Source of the DNA: Auricularia sp. M13
Taxonomy: Eukaryota; Basidiomycota; Agaricomycetes; Auriculariales; Auriculariaceae
Length of the DNA stretch: 64,000 bases
NCBI GenBank assembly: GCA_037042915.1
Contig: CM073196.1
Coordinates: 4,487,742 to 4,551,741 of the forward strand
Reading direction: 5' to 3'
The notes under the pieces were generated by a model. The model did not search any database. It worked only from the letters and a program-made list of their open reading frames with translations, and had not been told where the DNA came from. Shown here piece by piece: positions 1 through 11,150 of the stretch. Position 1 is the first letter of the stretch. Every line of letters begins with the position of its first letter. Position numbers and translations under genes: made by a program.

Positions 1-225
1 ACTCAGATCCTGCCGATCCTGCTCGGGACAAAGAACCTGTACCAGGCCCTGCGATATTTTGTGCGTACAGTGCAGCCATATTGGAGGATTCATGTAAATG
101 CGGAGCACCCACGACGTTCTTGTGTACGAGTAATGCACAAAACTTGACGGAGACGCGGAAATTCCACAGGGAGGGCTCGCGAGAGTGCGGCACGCCTTAC
201 GCGGGACCGGTCGCGTCCGGACCTC

Positions 226-1070
226 TCAGCGGACGAGGTGTCCACGGATGACAGACACTGGCAGCAGGATAGGCGCACCGTGATTAGCCTCGGTTGTTCC
301 ACGCTGGCGGTCGCATCCTGATCGACGTGACGCCGTGCTACGAAGCCGACAAAGAGTTCGGTCCCGGTGAGAACAGAACAGCATGAGAGCGAGATCTGGA
401 GGCAGTAAACCAGCGCCCATCGATTCGCGCCGCAACCGATACAACCACCTTAATTCACAGTAGAAATCGTAGCAGTATATCAGGACAGCAGGGGCAGCTG
501 TACTTCCAGCACAGTGACGCGCGACATGACCGCGAATACCGGCTCCATGACGCGTCACGAAAGCATCGATCGCCGCGGGCAGATTCATCTGTCGGGCGCC
601 GGAATACTTTGGTTTCAGTCCGCCCGGGGACGGAAATCTGGAGTTCGCGGAGACGCGGCGCAACCGTGAGCAGCGTGTCGCGGAGCTCTGCGTCCGCTTC
701 CCCGCTGACGCGCCCGAGGCGCATGTCGAGAAGATGCAGTACCGATGGGTGCTTCTCAAGAATCCCACGAGGCGTGCACACATCAGGCGCGCGATAACCC
801 CGTAATAGATGAAGGTCTCCAATCAAAAGGTTGGCTTGATCAGAGACGAGAGCGGCTTGCGCTCAGAATTGTCTCTAGGCGTCCGTAACTCGAGCTCACG
901 CATATGTTCGAATAGGTGATATAGAGCCGCGGGCGGGTAGCGGATGGTCGGCGCATGCAGGTTCAGGCGTACGAGGTTCGCGAAGGCGGGCAACGGACGG
1001 AATACCAGAGCCTCAAATGTTGTAGTGCCAAACTGGACGTGTACCAAGCGCAGAAAGTCAGATATAATAG
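226..1070 (-). pseudogene. F-box/LRR-like protein fragment, frame-disrupted
   Basis: I see leucine-rich, F-box-protein-like text on the minus strand in two frames: first FRPLPAFANLVRLNLHAP and FEHMRELELRTP (1047-826), then LIGDLHLLRGY, ILEKHPSVLHLLDMRL and LLTVAPRLRELQISVP (826-600). The two frames join at a run of four T (minus strand, near 828). One base more there would make the text continuous, so this is either a real frameshift or a homopolymer sequencing error. A plausible 55-nt GT...AG intron lies at 449-503. The 5' side has a possible acceptor just above 1070, but I could not find the start or an F-box itself. Below about 450 the frame is uncertain; a possible continuation (LTGTELFVGFVARRHVD) lies in a different frame. 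Such proteins usually act as substrate adaptors of SCF ubiquitin ligases, but that role is not demonstrated here. A decayed member of a large fungal family is the best reading. Confidence 0.4.
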
Positions 1071-1090
1071 CTTAGGAGTGATATCAGTTT

Positions 1091-1905
1091 TTCTAGAGCC
1101 CCCAGGTACGGCCAGATGCTGTATCAGCCTGTATGTCGCGTATGGACTGGCCAAACGGAGACGTCCTGGCGCGCCCGCTTCGATACGAGATGCTGCCGTC
1201 ACGTTGACCGTCGCGGCTGGCTCAAAAACGGACTCGGCGATGGATACTGGCATAAGAGCGAAACAAGCCGACTGTCGCGTCGAACGCGATGACAGCAGTA
1301 TGGTCCAAGGTCCGGGAGCGGAGTTGAATCGCTGGCCGGCTCTTCGTCCCGGACTTAACATTTCCGCCTGCCATATCGCTCGTGCTCACGATTGGTTGGC
1401 TATGCATTCTGGCTTCGCTCCCACGGTACCGGCTCGGCTTGCGCGCGCTGCCAGGCAATGGATCGTGACGGCGGTGCTAGGCTGAGTCGCGCTGCGCGGG
1501 CGGAGCACCGCGGCGGGCTGTGACGTGTACCGTTGAACGACGAGCTATGCGCTCGGCGCTGCTGTCCCTTGCTGCGCAACGCACGATGCAAACGAGTATG
1601 GTTCCTACGTATTGTGGTTATAGGTCCAAGGCGTCCTGGAGCTGGACCTTGGAGGCATTGGACGCCTAGACGGTCTGCGGCGCCATTTTCCTCGCCCTCC
1701 TCGTGCTGCAATTGTGCGTATCAGAGCGAGAATCATCATAGTCGGGTCCAAATATGGACGAATCCCCGACTCGGAGCATGCCTGCGCAATTCGGAACGCC
1801 CTCGCGCTGATCGCCTGCGATTGTAAAGTACTGGACTGCGCCGACTTTCAGGTAATTCCACTTCCGTTACACTTTCTTCAAGTTATTCTTGTTTTTCTTC
1901 TTTTC
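1091..1905. other. Intergenic stretch, no supported gene
   Basis: Several overlapping frames are open on both strands, as expected of GC-rich DNA, but none shows a recognisable domain or a splice structure I can defend. The part above 1200 could hold 5' exons of the F-box-like gene on the minus strand. The part near 1850-1905 is pyrimidine-rich and is probably the leader of the SGNH hydrolase relic that follows. Confidence 0.4.
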
Positions 1906-2614
1906 ATGTTCTTCAAGTCCTCGCTGCTCGCGCTCGCCTTCGCACTCATCCCTGGCGCTAACGCCTTTTCTGGCAAGACCTGCAGGATCATGCCGCTTGA
2001 AGGTGCGTTGGAAGGTCTTACATACGTCGATGTGTAGCTCACGCGCGCGCGGAGTTCAGCCTCGATTACGAACGGCGCGACGACCTGTACAACTTGCTCC
2101 TGAACGACGGCAACACCGTCAACCTGGTTGGCTCGCAGAAGGCAGGCGACTTCCACCATCCATTCAACCAGGGCTATCCCAGCGCGGTCTTGACGGAGGT
2201 CAACGCCCACGGGCAGGACGCCATGCCGTAGTACGCTACGGTCCCAACATCGCGACCATACTCGCCGGCACGAACGACGCCGTGTTCAAGATCGACTCGG
2301 CGGGAGTGCCCGACCGCGTGTACAAGGTCATCGAAGACATCCTCAACTGGCCCTGGCTCACCATGGTCGTCGTCGCGACGCTCCCGCCTAACGGAAACCC
2401 CAAGGCGGACCAGCTCGTCGACACGTGCAACGCTGCCATGCCCGGCGTCGTCCAGCGCTTCAACGACCGAGGGTGCTGGGTCGTGCTCGCCGACATCCGC
2501 TCTGTCGTCGAGCTGGGTGATTTGGTCGACGGGACGCATCCGAACGACGCCGCGTACGAGCGCATGGGCCGCAACTTCTACGAGGCCATCCAGCTCGGCG
2601 AGTCGAGGGGCTAG
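1906..2614 (+). pseudogene. Secreted SGNH/GDSL-type hydrolase, frameshifted
   Basis: The ATG at 1906 opens a good signal peptide (MFFKSSLLALAFALIPGANA). After a possible short intron (2003-2037, 35 nt) the text LYNLLLNDGNTVNLVGSQ matches block II of fungal SGNH esterases. In another frame TILAGTND (block III, oxyanion Asn) and LVDGTHPNDAAYERMG (block V, catalytic Asp-x-x-His) follow, ending at the stop at 2612-2614. Between blocks II and III the first frame stops at 2229-2231, and a one-base shift is needed to reach the second; no GT...AG intron of the right length repairs it. Block I with the nucleophilic Ser (GDS/GAS) is not visible where expected, after RIMPL. Intact relatives are secreted esterases/lipases acting on ester bonds. 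With both the Ser and the frame missing I call this a pseudogene; a missed upstream exon or a sequence error could change that. Confidence 0.75.
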
Positions 2615-3159
2615 CTCGCGGATGTGTACGGTCCGCTGCCGCAGATGGGCTGATTACAGTATATGTCATGAATATCTATAAATGAAACTCTGCTGTTCGT
2701 CTACAGTGCGTGAAACAGAGCGGATGGGCCCGGTTGCCGCGCATTATCAACGCCTTTCCACAGATTGCTAGCCCGGTCCGTGTCACGAAGGTGAGAATAG
2801 GATGAGCGCGGTACAAGAGCTACTACGAGCTCTTCCCAGTTTGCTGAACAGATACAGTAGGCGATAGTGCCAGGGCGAAGGGCCGGGCACAGCAGCAAAC
2901 AACATCAGTAGAACCGGAACGGGCCTATCGACTGACCTGGGCAAGTACTTGAGATTATGGCGCTCCCTACATAACACCGCAGCCGAGTTATTTAAACAAA
3001 AAATGATATAGTAATGAGTGTGTATTGGCCGAGGTATAAGTAACGCAGACTCGGAGCGTCGAAACGGAGAAGTCTAACATCTCTCATATGTGTAGTGAAA
3101 ACAAGACCGTAATCGATGGCCAAGAAAGACCATGCGAAGCGGGAGTCTCTCCGAGTACT
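2615..3159. other. Intergenic region between convergent genes
   Basis: This lies between the 3' ends of the SGNH relic (+) and the transmembrane protein gene (-). AT-rich stretches around 2660-2690 and 2990-3010 could carry polyadenylation signals. I see no coding potential. Confidence 0.5.
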
Positions 3160-4287
3160 TTATGTAGGGCTATAAGGCGGGAGTCGACTACGACGATCAG
3201 CCGACTCGAAACTGTCCGCCCGGGTGGGCGATTTTCCACTGACACTACCCTGAGAACGGTCCTGGGATCCGATTGGCGTTGATTCAGGCGCGTCGCGTGT
3301 TAGCGCGCACAGCGTATGCCACAGAGACATCTTGGATGGCTCTGCGCCGCCGTGACCAGTAAGGTGGCGGACATAAGGGGATATGGATTTCCTCCTGGCT
3401 GTGCGACGGCGAAGGAAGAATGTCGCCAATGCCCCCAAAATAAGCACACCAACTGCAACGGGTACGGCGATGAAGAGCAGAGAGGGACTAGTGGCGGTGG
3501 TAGTAGTGCCGTGGGATCCTGATGCAATCGCCGGATTTGGTGGCGAACCCAACGCCATGCTCGCACTGGCAGCCTGAGTAATGCTGCTGGTAGATGAATG
3601 CACAGTTGACGCCTCCGGTAGACTCTCGTTGAAGTTCACAAAGTAATGCTGGCCAATTTCTTCCATATTTCCGACCGAGTCCGTGTTGTACACGGTGCAG
3701 AGTCCTTGCGCGTCCGTGCCGAGGCACCTCAGCGTGTACTCGCCCGTCGCGCAGACTGGCGGATTAAGATCCTTCCAGGTAGCCAGCCGAATGCCAGTGC
3801 CGGTGGGAAAATGCATCCCACCGGCGGAGCAGACAACTGCTTGATCTGACGCTGAGAGCGCGTGCCAGTGCGTCTGGACCAGCTCCTGGACCTCCGCATT
3901 CAGCAGAGAGACGGACTCCGTCGAAACGGGCGAGAGGCCGAAGATATCCCCAGCCGGCCCGGAGTGCACAGTGCAAAGTACGATTGTCGGTGAACCGGGA
4001 GAGACTGCCATCGTGCGGCATACCTGAGTGCTACCGGCGCCCAGGCAGTATGCCACCAGTGCAGCGTTGCCTATTATCGATCAGCGAAGGACGCCCTTCA
4101 GCCTCGCAGAATAAAGCTCACATGGTCCTTCAGACTGAACTCTACACACCAGAGATTCTGGATGGCAGCAGGACAAGGTCCAGCCTTGGATCATGACGTT
4201 CTGGGCGATTTTATCGGTTTGGTCGCATTCTCTCGATCCGCGAAGCTGTAGTATCCATGATGAAACGAGCACGAGCGTAAGCTGCAT
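3160..4287 (-). CDS. Single-pass membrane protein, Cys-rich ectodomain and PPY tail
   Basis: Spliced from two exons (4287-4122 and 4070-3160; intron 4071-4121, 51 nt, GTGAGC...AATAG with a CTGAT branch site), giving 358 residues. The start was chosen because MQLTLVLVSSWILQL is a convincing signal peptide. The frame stays open upstream, so an earlier start is possible. Residues ~20-215 form an extracellular part with scattered Cys (LSCCHPESLVC, PCNAALVAYC, VCRT, VVCSAGG, PPVCATGEY, LRCLGTDAQGLC) and an N-glycosylation site in NFNES. A Ser/Thr-rich stalk follows, then one membrane helix at ~253-275 (LLFIAVPVAVGVLILGALA) with a stop-transfer LRRRTARRK. The cytoplasmic tail (~80 residues) is Ser/Pro-rich and ends LPPYSPT. 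This layout is common among uncharacterised basidiomycete surface proteins; WW-domain binding by the PPY is an inference. Function unknown. The gene looks intact. Confidence 0.72.
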
Positions 4288-4620
4288 CCCGTCCGCAAGG
4301 TCAGTTCGCAGATACCAGATATTGATCACTGACGAGTGAGGGCTGTCGCAACTGCATTTCAGGTTGGAGATGTCGTGACTCTGGAATGCTCGAGCAGCGT
4401 GGGGCTGACGCGACAAGCACGTCTCCACCCGTTGCAATCTGGCGAAGGACGTTCTTATAGACCGAAGACTAACTGCAAACTCGACAGACCGCCTGCAACA
4501 GTCGAAGTTGGACGATCTTTGATAGTCGCTAATCCGTTGGCCCTTGACTAGCAAGTTTGAGGCAGGATCAGCCAGGCACACGCTTTCTGACGATGCGGAT
4601 GGGAAATAACGGGTACTTAC

Positions 4621-4770
4621 CGTTGCGGTCGTAATTGGAGTCTGTTGCTACGAAATACATACCAGTGACGTCGGTGCGATGTCCGCCACCGTAGTTCTTC
4701 GAGGGAGAGGGGGGAGTGAAGTCGTAGTCCCGTTTGCCGTGAAGATCAAACGCTAGGCCGCCCAACGTGT
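4621..4770 (-). CDS. Exon of an unidentified gene (partial)
   Basis: An open stretch bounded by a good acceptor (AACAG at 4771-4775, minus sense) and an excellent donor (GTAAGT starting at 4620). It encodes about 50 residues with protein-like composition: LAFDLHGKRDY, FTPPSPSKNYGGG and VTGMYFVATDSNYDRNG. I do not recognise the family. It lies upstream of the transmembrane protein gene on the same strand. It may be a 5' exon of that gene or the remains of a separate one; I could not find a following exon that keeps a convincing frame. Confidence 0.4.
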
Positions 4771-5449
4771 CTGTTCATAGGTTATCTAGGGCACAGGAAG
4801 CCGAAATCCACGTCGAATCAGTTAGAGACGAGGGGCAACAGAACCCACAACAGCGCATAAGGGGTGAGGATCGCCCAAGAACAGGAATCTAAGGAAAGAG
4901 CATTGTTCAAACCACGCTATCGCGAGCGCTATATTCTACGACGTACAGATCTTCATCCCATATCAACGCCACTAGTTCGACCGTTCAATATCCACAGTCA
5001 ACAATTCCTTCCGCGGTGGGGTGACGTGTGTTCTGGCGATGTCGAAGTTCAATGGCGCGAGCAGCACTCTACATGCACAGAGATATTGCTCGTGTGTTCG
5101 GTTACTCCTGCTTCATAGGAGGTACCCCATGACTGAAAGCTCGGCTTGCTGGAGCAATCACGCCACCCGAAAGTGCTTTCGGTTTGACATTGTGACAACT
5201 GATGCCCGGATCGAAAGCTTTGGTCAGTGCATACTCTTCTCAGCGGCGCAGAAACTTCTCAAGCCAGGCAATTGCGGTTACAACAATTGCGCAGCAAGTG
5301 CTACGACAGATGTGACGCCGTTTGCCCAGGCTCGAATATCCCCAAAGACAGACCCGACAGGGCGCTTCTGCAGGGACATCGCAGTGCATGTCAGATGCAT
5401 GCGGTGCACCGAAGCGCTCGCCCTCGACCAACGGGCTATATAGCTCAAA
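4771..5449. other. Unresolved stretch before a membrane protein gene
   Basis: Frames are open on both strands but none has a clear domain. The plus-strand part from the ATG at 5130 to about 5440 could hold 5' exon(s) of the following membrane protein gene, whose first supported exon begins just after an acceptor-like TATATAG at about 5442. Confidence 0.35.
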
Positions 5450-6797
5450 GTGGTTTCACCGGTGCGCGCGCTCGACCTCATCTCCGCATTCTTCGAACGC
5501 AACGCAAAATGGGTAGGTTTGCCAGTCGATCACCCCATCGGTACCATAATCTCGTCCGCCACAGCGATCAGCAGAACTCTGCTCCTGTATAGACTTTCAA
5601 CACGCGCGCACCTTGAGCGCGCGCGTTCACAATTTCCCGCCGTATCAGCGATGAGCGCATTCGGCGCCGGCGTAGCCCTGTCATCCTTCTACGCGGCGCG
5701 GCAAGTGAACGACCCCCCGCGCGCGATTTCGTGCCTCGCATGGGCCTTTGCACTGTACATCCTGGCGTTGGTCATCTCGTTCGTCTGGCCTTTCATTCGG
5801 CTGCCAACGTCGCGTCCAGCGTCCGAGTTCTTCCTCCACGACCTTGCTCTAATTCTCAAAAATATTGCCATCATCACCACGCTCGGAGGCAGCATCGTAT
5901 GCATTGCTTCGGGGACCTTTCTGCTTGCCATTGCACTCGCACTGTCTGATGTATCTCGCGCAACTGGTGCAGCGGGATACGCATCTGCGCTCGCAATCGT
6001 GCTGCTGGGACTGTTCGCTCTGGCAACCCCGTGGATTTTCGCGCTGCTAGTTCAGCGCAATCGAATATACTCTGCTGCAGACGTCGAGCGAGAAGCGATG
6101 GTACGCTTCCATCTTTTCATAGTGGCAGCATTCAGCTCAATGACTGAGTGCAACAGACGTTGCTTGCGAAACATGGGGATCTCATGACGTTTCTTCGCAG
6201 ATACAAACGCGACCAGTATTTTCTGCGCAAACTCGTCGAGTGCGGCCAATTGAAACTGGGAGGAACGGACGGCGCGGGGCGAGAGGAGCGCGAGGAGAAG
6301 AATGCGCGGCTTTTGTACCACACGAGTCTGGTGCGCTTAGACGGAAAGCTCGTTCGGGAGCGATTAGCTGAGATTAGAGCAGGCTCTGCACCCACAGGGA
6401 ACACCGCTATACCACCCCGGGGATGGATTCGAGCGCGGCGGGGTCAACCGCGCGCGCGAATTTCTGAGGAGTGTGGCAAGATGGCAGCAACCGCTGGACA
6501 TTTTGCACAGCGCCGGCGACGTCGACGCGTTCTTCAACCTCCCGGAGCCCGAACAGCTGACACGGTTTCTGGTACTGCAGGTAAGGGCGCCGTGTATCTT
6601 TCTTTGTAGGATGGATGCGGACTGATGTTTTGCTTGGGCAGCGGGGATGCGAAGTATTCAGGCCCTCGGATCCACCACGGACTCAATGGCCGCATCCCCC
6701 CTGGCCTATTCCGCGAACTCCCTCCCCAGTACAGCGATGGGCTGGGCAGGCTGAAGACGCGCGGGATGTCCCGTGGGTTTCTGGTCCAAAGCCTTAG
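5450..6797 (+). CDS. Multi-pass membrane protein with Pro-rich tail, four supported exons
   Basis: Exons 5450-6100, 6157-6330, 6383-6580 and 6642-6797 join in frame (~392 residues; introns of 56, 52 and 61 nt, donors GTACGC, GTGCGC, GTAAGG). The 5' end is not fixed: there is no ATG before residue ~68, and an in-frame stop just upstream suggests a missing first exon. N-terminal text includes LDLISAFFERNAKWVGLPVDHPIGTI. Hydrophobic segments lie at about 94-115 (SCLAWAFALYILALVISFVWPF), 136-166 (one or two helices) and 177-200 (ALAIVLLGLFALATPWIFALL). The rest is cytoplasmic-looking: MTFLRRYKRDQYFLRKLVE, a charged EEREEK patch, FLRSVARWQQPLDILHSAGD, and a Pro-rich end. I do not recognise the family, and nothing in the context gives a role. 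Exon junctions are inferred from splice signals and frame, without transcript data. Confidence 0.62.
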
Positions 6798-7199
6798 CCT
6801 TGTGAACTCTGACTCACCACTTTGCACCCAAAAGATTTACGCACCTGTAACGATCGCGCTGATGATGGTCGAAAATATGGAAGATCGACGAAGCAGAGAC
6901 CAGAGAGAACGACTTGGGCAGCAGCTAGAAGGATCGCTGTAGAAAAGCATGTGAAACAGGTCACATCGTGTTGCCTGTACGCGAATAGCACAAATATACA
7001 AACTTAAAGATCATCAGTACACCAGACCACCGCCCGCCGGACTACTCAAGCCCGCTTCGTCTCCTCGCTCTGCGGGGGGCGGAGCCACGGCGCTGGCGAC
7101 GACGGACACGGCACCATACCCGCCAGTTGTATACGCGCCACCACACTCGCTGCATCGCGCCCGACCAGGCAACGTAACGCACGTCGCATGGCGCAAGCA

Positions 7200-7290
7200 C
7201 CAATACCCTCCCACCATGCTGCGCGCGGCGAGCGAGGCAAGCGCGCCGTGCCCGTGAGCAGCGTGGAGACCCACAGCGACGGGCAATCGT
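7200..7290 (-). pseudogene. Possible decayed copy of coiled-coil gene last exon (1)
   Basis: The minus-strand text HAAHGHGALASLAARSMVGG resembles SNAHGHGAQDARSAEQRMAAL in the last exon of the 9065-11072 gene, and the DNA shares the 16-mer GCGCCGTGCCCGTGAG at the matching position. The match is short and lies in low-complexity GC-rich sequence, so chance similarity is not excluded. Confidence 0.3.
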
Positions 7291-8429
7291 CACTCATGGC
7301 GCGCGGGCAGGGGCGGGCCACGCGTCGCGGGCAACATTAATGTGCGTCTGCGGCGGATGGTATCGCGACCGCGGACGGCACAACGCAAGCACGCCCTGTC
7401 CATCACGTACGCCCGCGTCACCGGCTCGAGCTCCTGCGCGCGCGAGCAGGAAGCGCTAACGCTGTCTATCAAGCGCCGCGCAGCAGGACGTCCGATTTCA
7501 GCGGTCACGTCCGACGGTAGCGTCGTGGGCGCTCGCATGGCGCACCGCGCAAGCGCGAGGGGCGCCAGCCAGTGCTTAGGCTGGATGGGTCCTGCTTTCC
7601 CGCATTTCACTAGGCGGACGCGCCATGTCTCCCATAGGCTTTGCGTCTGATGCGCAGACACATCCGCGACGGAGGCCGAGCGTGTCTTCTCCCCGTGCAC
7701 GGCAACAGGGCGTACTTGCTCCGACCCGCGAGCGGATTGCGCAACGACCCGCCACCATCCCGGCGTGCGGAAACGCGATATTATTTCCACCGACAGCAGA
7801 CTGCACGCGCGCGCGACCACGGCCGGGTGCTGCATTACGCTGGAGGTGTCGCGCGCGCCGCCTGGCTAGTCAGCTGTCACGTTTGACGTAGCCGGCCGCG
7901 CGGTGGGCTCGAGTCAAGGCGGTCGTCTTGACGAACAGCGCGCGCGCGGTGTGCTCGATGACGCAGCGGGCGGTCCGGTGTGCTGTTGCCCCACGCGCGT
8001 TGGCCGTCTCGCGCTCGTTCGACCATGGTGCTGCGTCCGACTGCCGCTGGCGGCCGCTGCGCACACGTACGCGCGCCGTATATGCAGTAGCTCTGCCGCA
8101 CGCGCGTGCGCCAGGTCAGGTAGAGGCTCGGCGGAGTGGTGGGCGCGGCTCGGCGTGACCGCGCCGGCGTGGAGCTGACGGTGTCGGCGGGTACTCGCGT
8201 ATGGAACTGCCGCGCGCCCCGTCATGTTCGAATTTGCCGCGTGCCCGCTGTCTGCCGCGTTCGAGCGCCGTCGAGTTACGAGACCGACGAGTTCGTGCGT
8301 CGTCGCGCGCGCCTCGATGGCAGTCCACGGTACGCAACAACCCGCGCGGCGTGCTCATGCCGACTTCCCGATGGCAAGCTACGGCCACGAGCGCAGGCGG
8401 CCCGCGTGCACCTCGTGCGATTTGGCCGC

Positions 8430-8930
8430 TAAGCACGTCCATCGCGCGCTCGCACGCGACTATGGCGTCCTGCGCGCGCGCATGCTGGCGAGCGCCGCCA
8501 TATGCTGCTCTGCGTCGGGGCGCGGGCGTCATGCTCGGCGGTGCAGGGGGCTGTCGCGCCCACCGAGCTCCGGGCATCGTGCGCGTCGTGCGAGCGGGTG
8601 TCGAGCGCAAAGTCAGCGGCCGGGCAGGTCGACGATGGACGGCGCGGCGTGCATGGGATGGAGGGGTAACCAAATCTATCTGGTGGGCGACATGCGCACG
8701 ACGGAGGTCGAGCTGCGGGGCACAGGTCGGAAGCGCCGTGGAGTCCAGTAGATGTGGTACCGGCGCAACGGTGGAAGCGTGCGCAGCAGCCAAACGCGGC
8801 GCATGCGACTGCGTCTGCTCCGCAGGGGCGCGTGTGGACTCCACAATGACCAGCGTTGGATGTCGCGGGCGGTCCTTGTGCACGCATCGCCTGGCGCGCG
8901 TAACGTCCAGCGTGCATGTTCGACAATCAC
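8430..8930 (-). pseudogene. Decayed copy of coiled-coil gene last exon (2)
   Basis: Bases 8432-8519 align with about 9109-9192 at roughly 85% identity by eye, with small deletions that break the frame. The minus-strand protein text ARAQDAIVACERAMDVLSGQIAR corresponds to ARAQDAVVARERAMEALREEIAR of the intact gene. Upstream, weaker matches continue in shifting frames (HDARSSVGATAP, QLDLRR). This is best explained as an old tandem duplicate of the neighbouring gene's 3' end that has lost its frame. Confidence 0.5.
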
Positions 8931-9064
8931 CGGGCGCGCGCTGGGCTGGCCTGCGTGGTCGCGGTTGGGATTCGGCGCGCTGGGTACGAGCTCGCGCTGG
9001 GTTCAGCGACCTCCAGCGAGCGCGCCCGTTCATCCCTCGTGCGCACCCCCGCAAGCGTTTGCGC

Positions 9065-11072
9065 TCACCCAGCGTGCGCACCGCGCAACCGCGCAATCTC
9101 CTCCCGCAGCGCCTCCATCGCGCGCTCGCGCGCAACCACGGCGTCCTGCGCGCGCGCGAGCTCGGCCGCGAGCGCCGCCATGCGCTGCTCTGCGCTACGG
9201 GCGTCTTGTGCGCCGTGCCCGTGAGCGTTGGACGCGCCGGGCGGGTGGACGTCATGCCCGCCGTGTTGGTGGGCGTTGTACGCGGCCGGCGAGAGGGCGT
9301 CGTGCCCGAAGTCGCGCGGCGGCCAACCGCCGGGTAGGAGCTCGACTGCGGGCCCGGGATCGGGATCGGGGTGGATGACCTGCGAGGAATGGCGTTGCGG
9401 GCTGACGTTTGGGCGCGCGTAGACATCGTCGAGGGGCACGAGCGGCGGCAGTGGTGCAGACGACGGGCGCATAGACGCAGGAGCAGGCGGTGGACGCAAG
9501 TCGATTGGCGGCAGTAGCGCAGCTGGCGGCGGCGGACCCGGCCGCGACGAGCCTGCCATTGGCGGTCGCACGGTCGTATCAGGATCCTCCCCATCTTGCG
9601 TGCCGTCGTCCTTGAGCGCGAGCTGCAGCTCGAGCTCGCGCACGCGCCGCATCAGCCGCACGCACTCTGCTTCCAGCAGGCCTGTGCGTGTGAACTGGTC
9701 GGGGTCGAACTGGCGCGGTCGTCAGTATCAGTATCAAGATCGGGCGGCGGCAGCAATAGGAGACAGAGGACGCACAGGCGGGGTTTGGGCAGCAAGACGC
9801 GCAAGACGGCCGCGCTCGCGGTGTTGCGCGGCGAGCGTGTCTTCCAGAACGTTCAGGTGTGCGTCCAGGGCTCGGACGGCTGGCGGAGGCGGCGGAGGTG
9901 CAGTCCGAGCTCGCGGCGGCGGAGTCTGCGCTCGGGTAGGGGACGGCGTTCGCAGTGATTGTATCGGCGAAGGCGCGCGTGCAGACGGGGACGAGCGCGG
10001 GACCGGCGACGGCGAGCGTTGCTGTTTCCGCGCCTGGCGATGTCCGAAGGTTGGTCGAGGCAGGACGACGACGTCGCGGATTGAGCGCGCGGGCGAGATG
10101 GGCGGCGGTGGAGGCGGCGCGGAGCGTACTCTATCTGGACGGCGCGGCGAGCCCGCGAGGGATGACGACCGCGGCGGTGGGTCATCGCGCTCTGCGTGGT
10201 GGTAAACTCGAGCAGCCTGATCAAAGAAAGTATGTCAGCGTACGCCGTAAAGACGTGGGCGCGGTGACGCACCGAAGAGTGATGGATGAAGCGCGCACCT
10301 TGACCTTGGCGTCCAGCAGCCGGACGTCAGCCTCGAGCGCGCGGTTGCGCGCGAGCGTGCGCTCGAGAACGTCCAGCGCGTGCTCGCGCGTAATACGCTC
10401 CATCTCCTGCGCCGCGAACCGGGCGGGTTCGAGGCGCGCTTCGAGCTCGGCTTCGCGGCGCGCGACTTGTGCTGCGAGCAGGGCGACCTGGAGCGCGCTA
10501 GTTCAGCATTCAATATTCAATAAAAGCGGACGAAGGCGCACACCTGCTGCTCGGCGTCCGTCCGCCGCCGTCTTTCAGCCACAAGCTGCGCGCTGAGCGA
10601 TGCTAGCAGCGGCGGAACGTAGGCCACCGCCGCCTCGTCCACATCGGCGCCGCCGCGCATACGGTCCAGCAGCCCACCGTCGTCCGCAGGCTCAGCAAGC
10701 CGCATCGCCGCGGGGTGCAGGACGCGCCAATCTCCCGCGGCCTCCACTGTCCAGCCGTCAGCTTCGCCGCGTACAGCGCTGGTATAGAGAAACGCACCTT
10801 TCTCGACGAGCAAGCCAACCGCGTCGCGCAGCTCGTCGCGCTCCGCCTCCGCCGCGCGCGCTTGTTCCCTTGCTGCACGCGCCGCGCGTTCCTCTGCGTC
10901 GCGGGCGGCGGTGGCAGCGTCCAGCGCGTCGAGCGTCGCGCTCAGCCGCGCCTGGAGCGCCGAGCAGCGCGCGCGGGTCGCGTCCAGGTGCAATTTCAAG
11001 TCGACCTATAAACCGAACAGAACGCAGTCAGCCGAGTTAATGCGCGCGTAGTTGAGCTCAAACGCGCTGACC
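9065..11072 (-). CDS. Pro-rich coiled-coil protein, five exons (5' end open)
   Basis: Exons on the minus strand: (start unknown)-11072, 11005-10544, 10487-10299, 10216-9776 and 9709-9065. All junctions keep the frame; introns are 66, 56, 82 and 66 nt, and the last contains a perfect CTGAC branch site. The four downstream exons encode ~578 residues. Order: helical, Ala/Arg/Glu-rich coiled coil (LQARLSATLDALDAATAARD, AEAERDELRDAVGLLVEKGAF), a middle part (WRVLHPAAMRLAEPADDGG), a second coiled coil (REAELEARLEPARFAAQEME, LERTLARNRALEADVRLLD), a long Ser/Pro/Arg-rich linker with PPPPPP runs, a short coiled coil (RLMRRVRELELQLALKDD), a Pro/His-rich segment and a C-terminal coiled coil (AQDAVVARERAMEALREEIARLRG). 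No catalytic domain is visible. A cytoskeletal or scaffold role is a guess from composition only. The first exon ends at 11072 (AVDNDE); its start was not found. Confidence 0.65.
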
Positions 11073-11150
11073 TCGTCGTTGTCTACCGCCGTCGCCGTCG
11101 CCGTTGCATGCGACGAGAGCTTGGATCGCGGTCGGGTAGCCAGCGTCGGA

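Larger units (their letters stand above)
6798..9064. other. GC-rich gene-poor stretch with decayed exon copies
   Basis: Downstream of the membrane protein gene the DNA becomes very GC-rich with alternating CGCG runs, so all frames are long and uninformative. I find no intact gene. What can be recognised are degenerate minus-strand copies of the last exon of the neighbouring coiled-coil gene at about 7200-7290 and 8430-8930 (listed separately). The remainder (6798-7190, 7300-8420) shows no feature I can support. Confidence 0.45.

Noticed and set aside
7290-7835. 181-codon minus-strand frame at 7.3-7.8 kb
   Set aside because: No domain, no splice support, and overlapping equally long frames; treated as GC-rich noise.
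8116-9594. 492-codon minus-strand frame
   Set aside because: It is the shadow of the last exon of the coiled-coil gene in another frame, extended through GC-rich DNA; extremely Arg/Thr/Pro-rich without domain.
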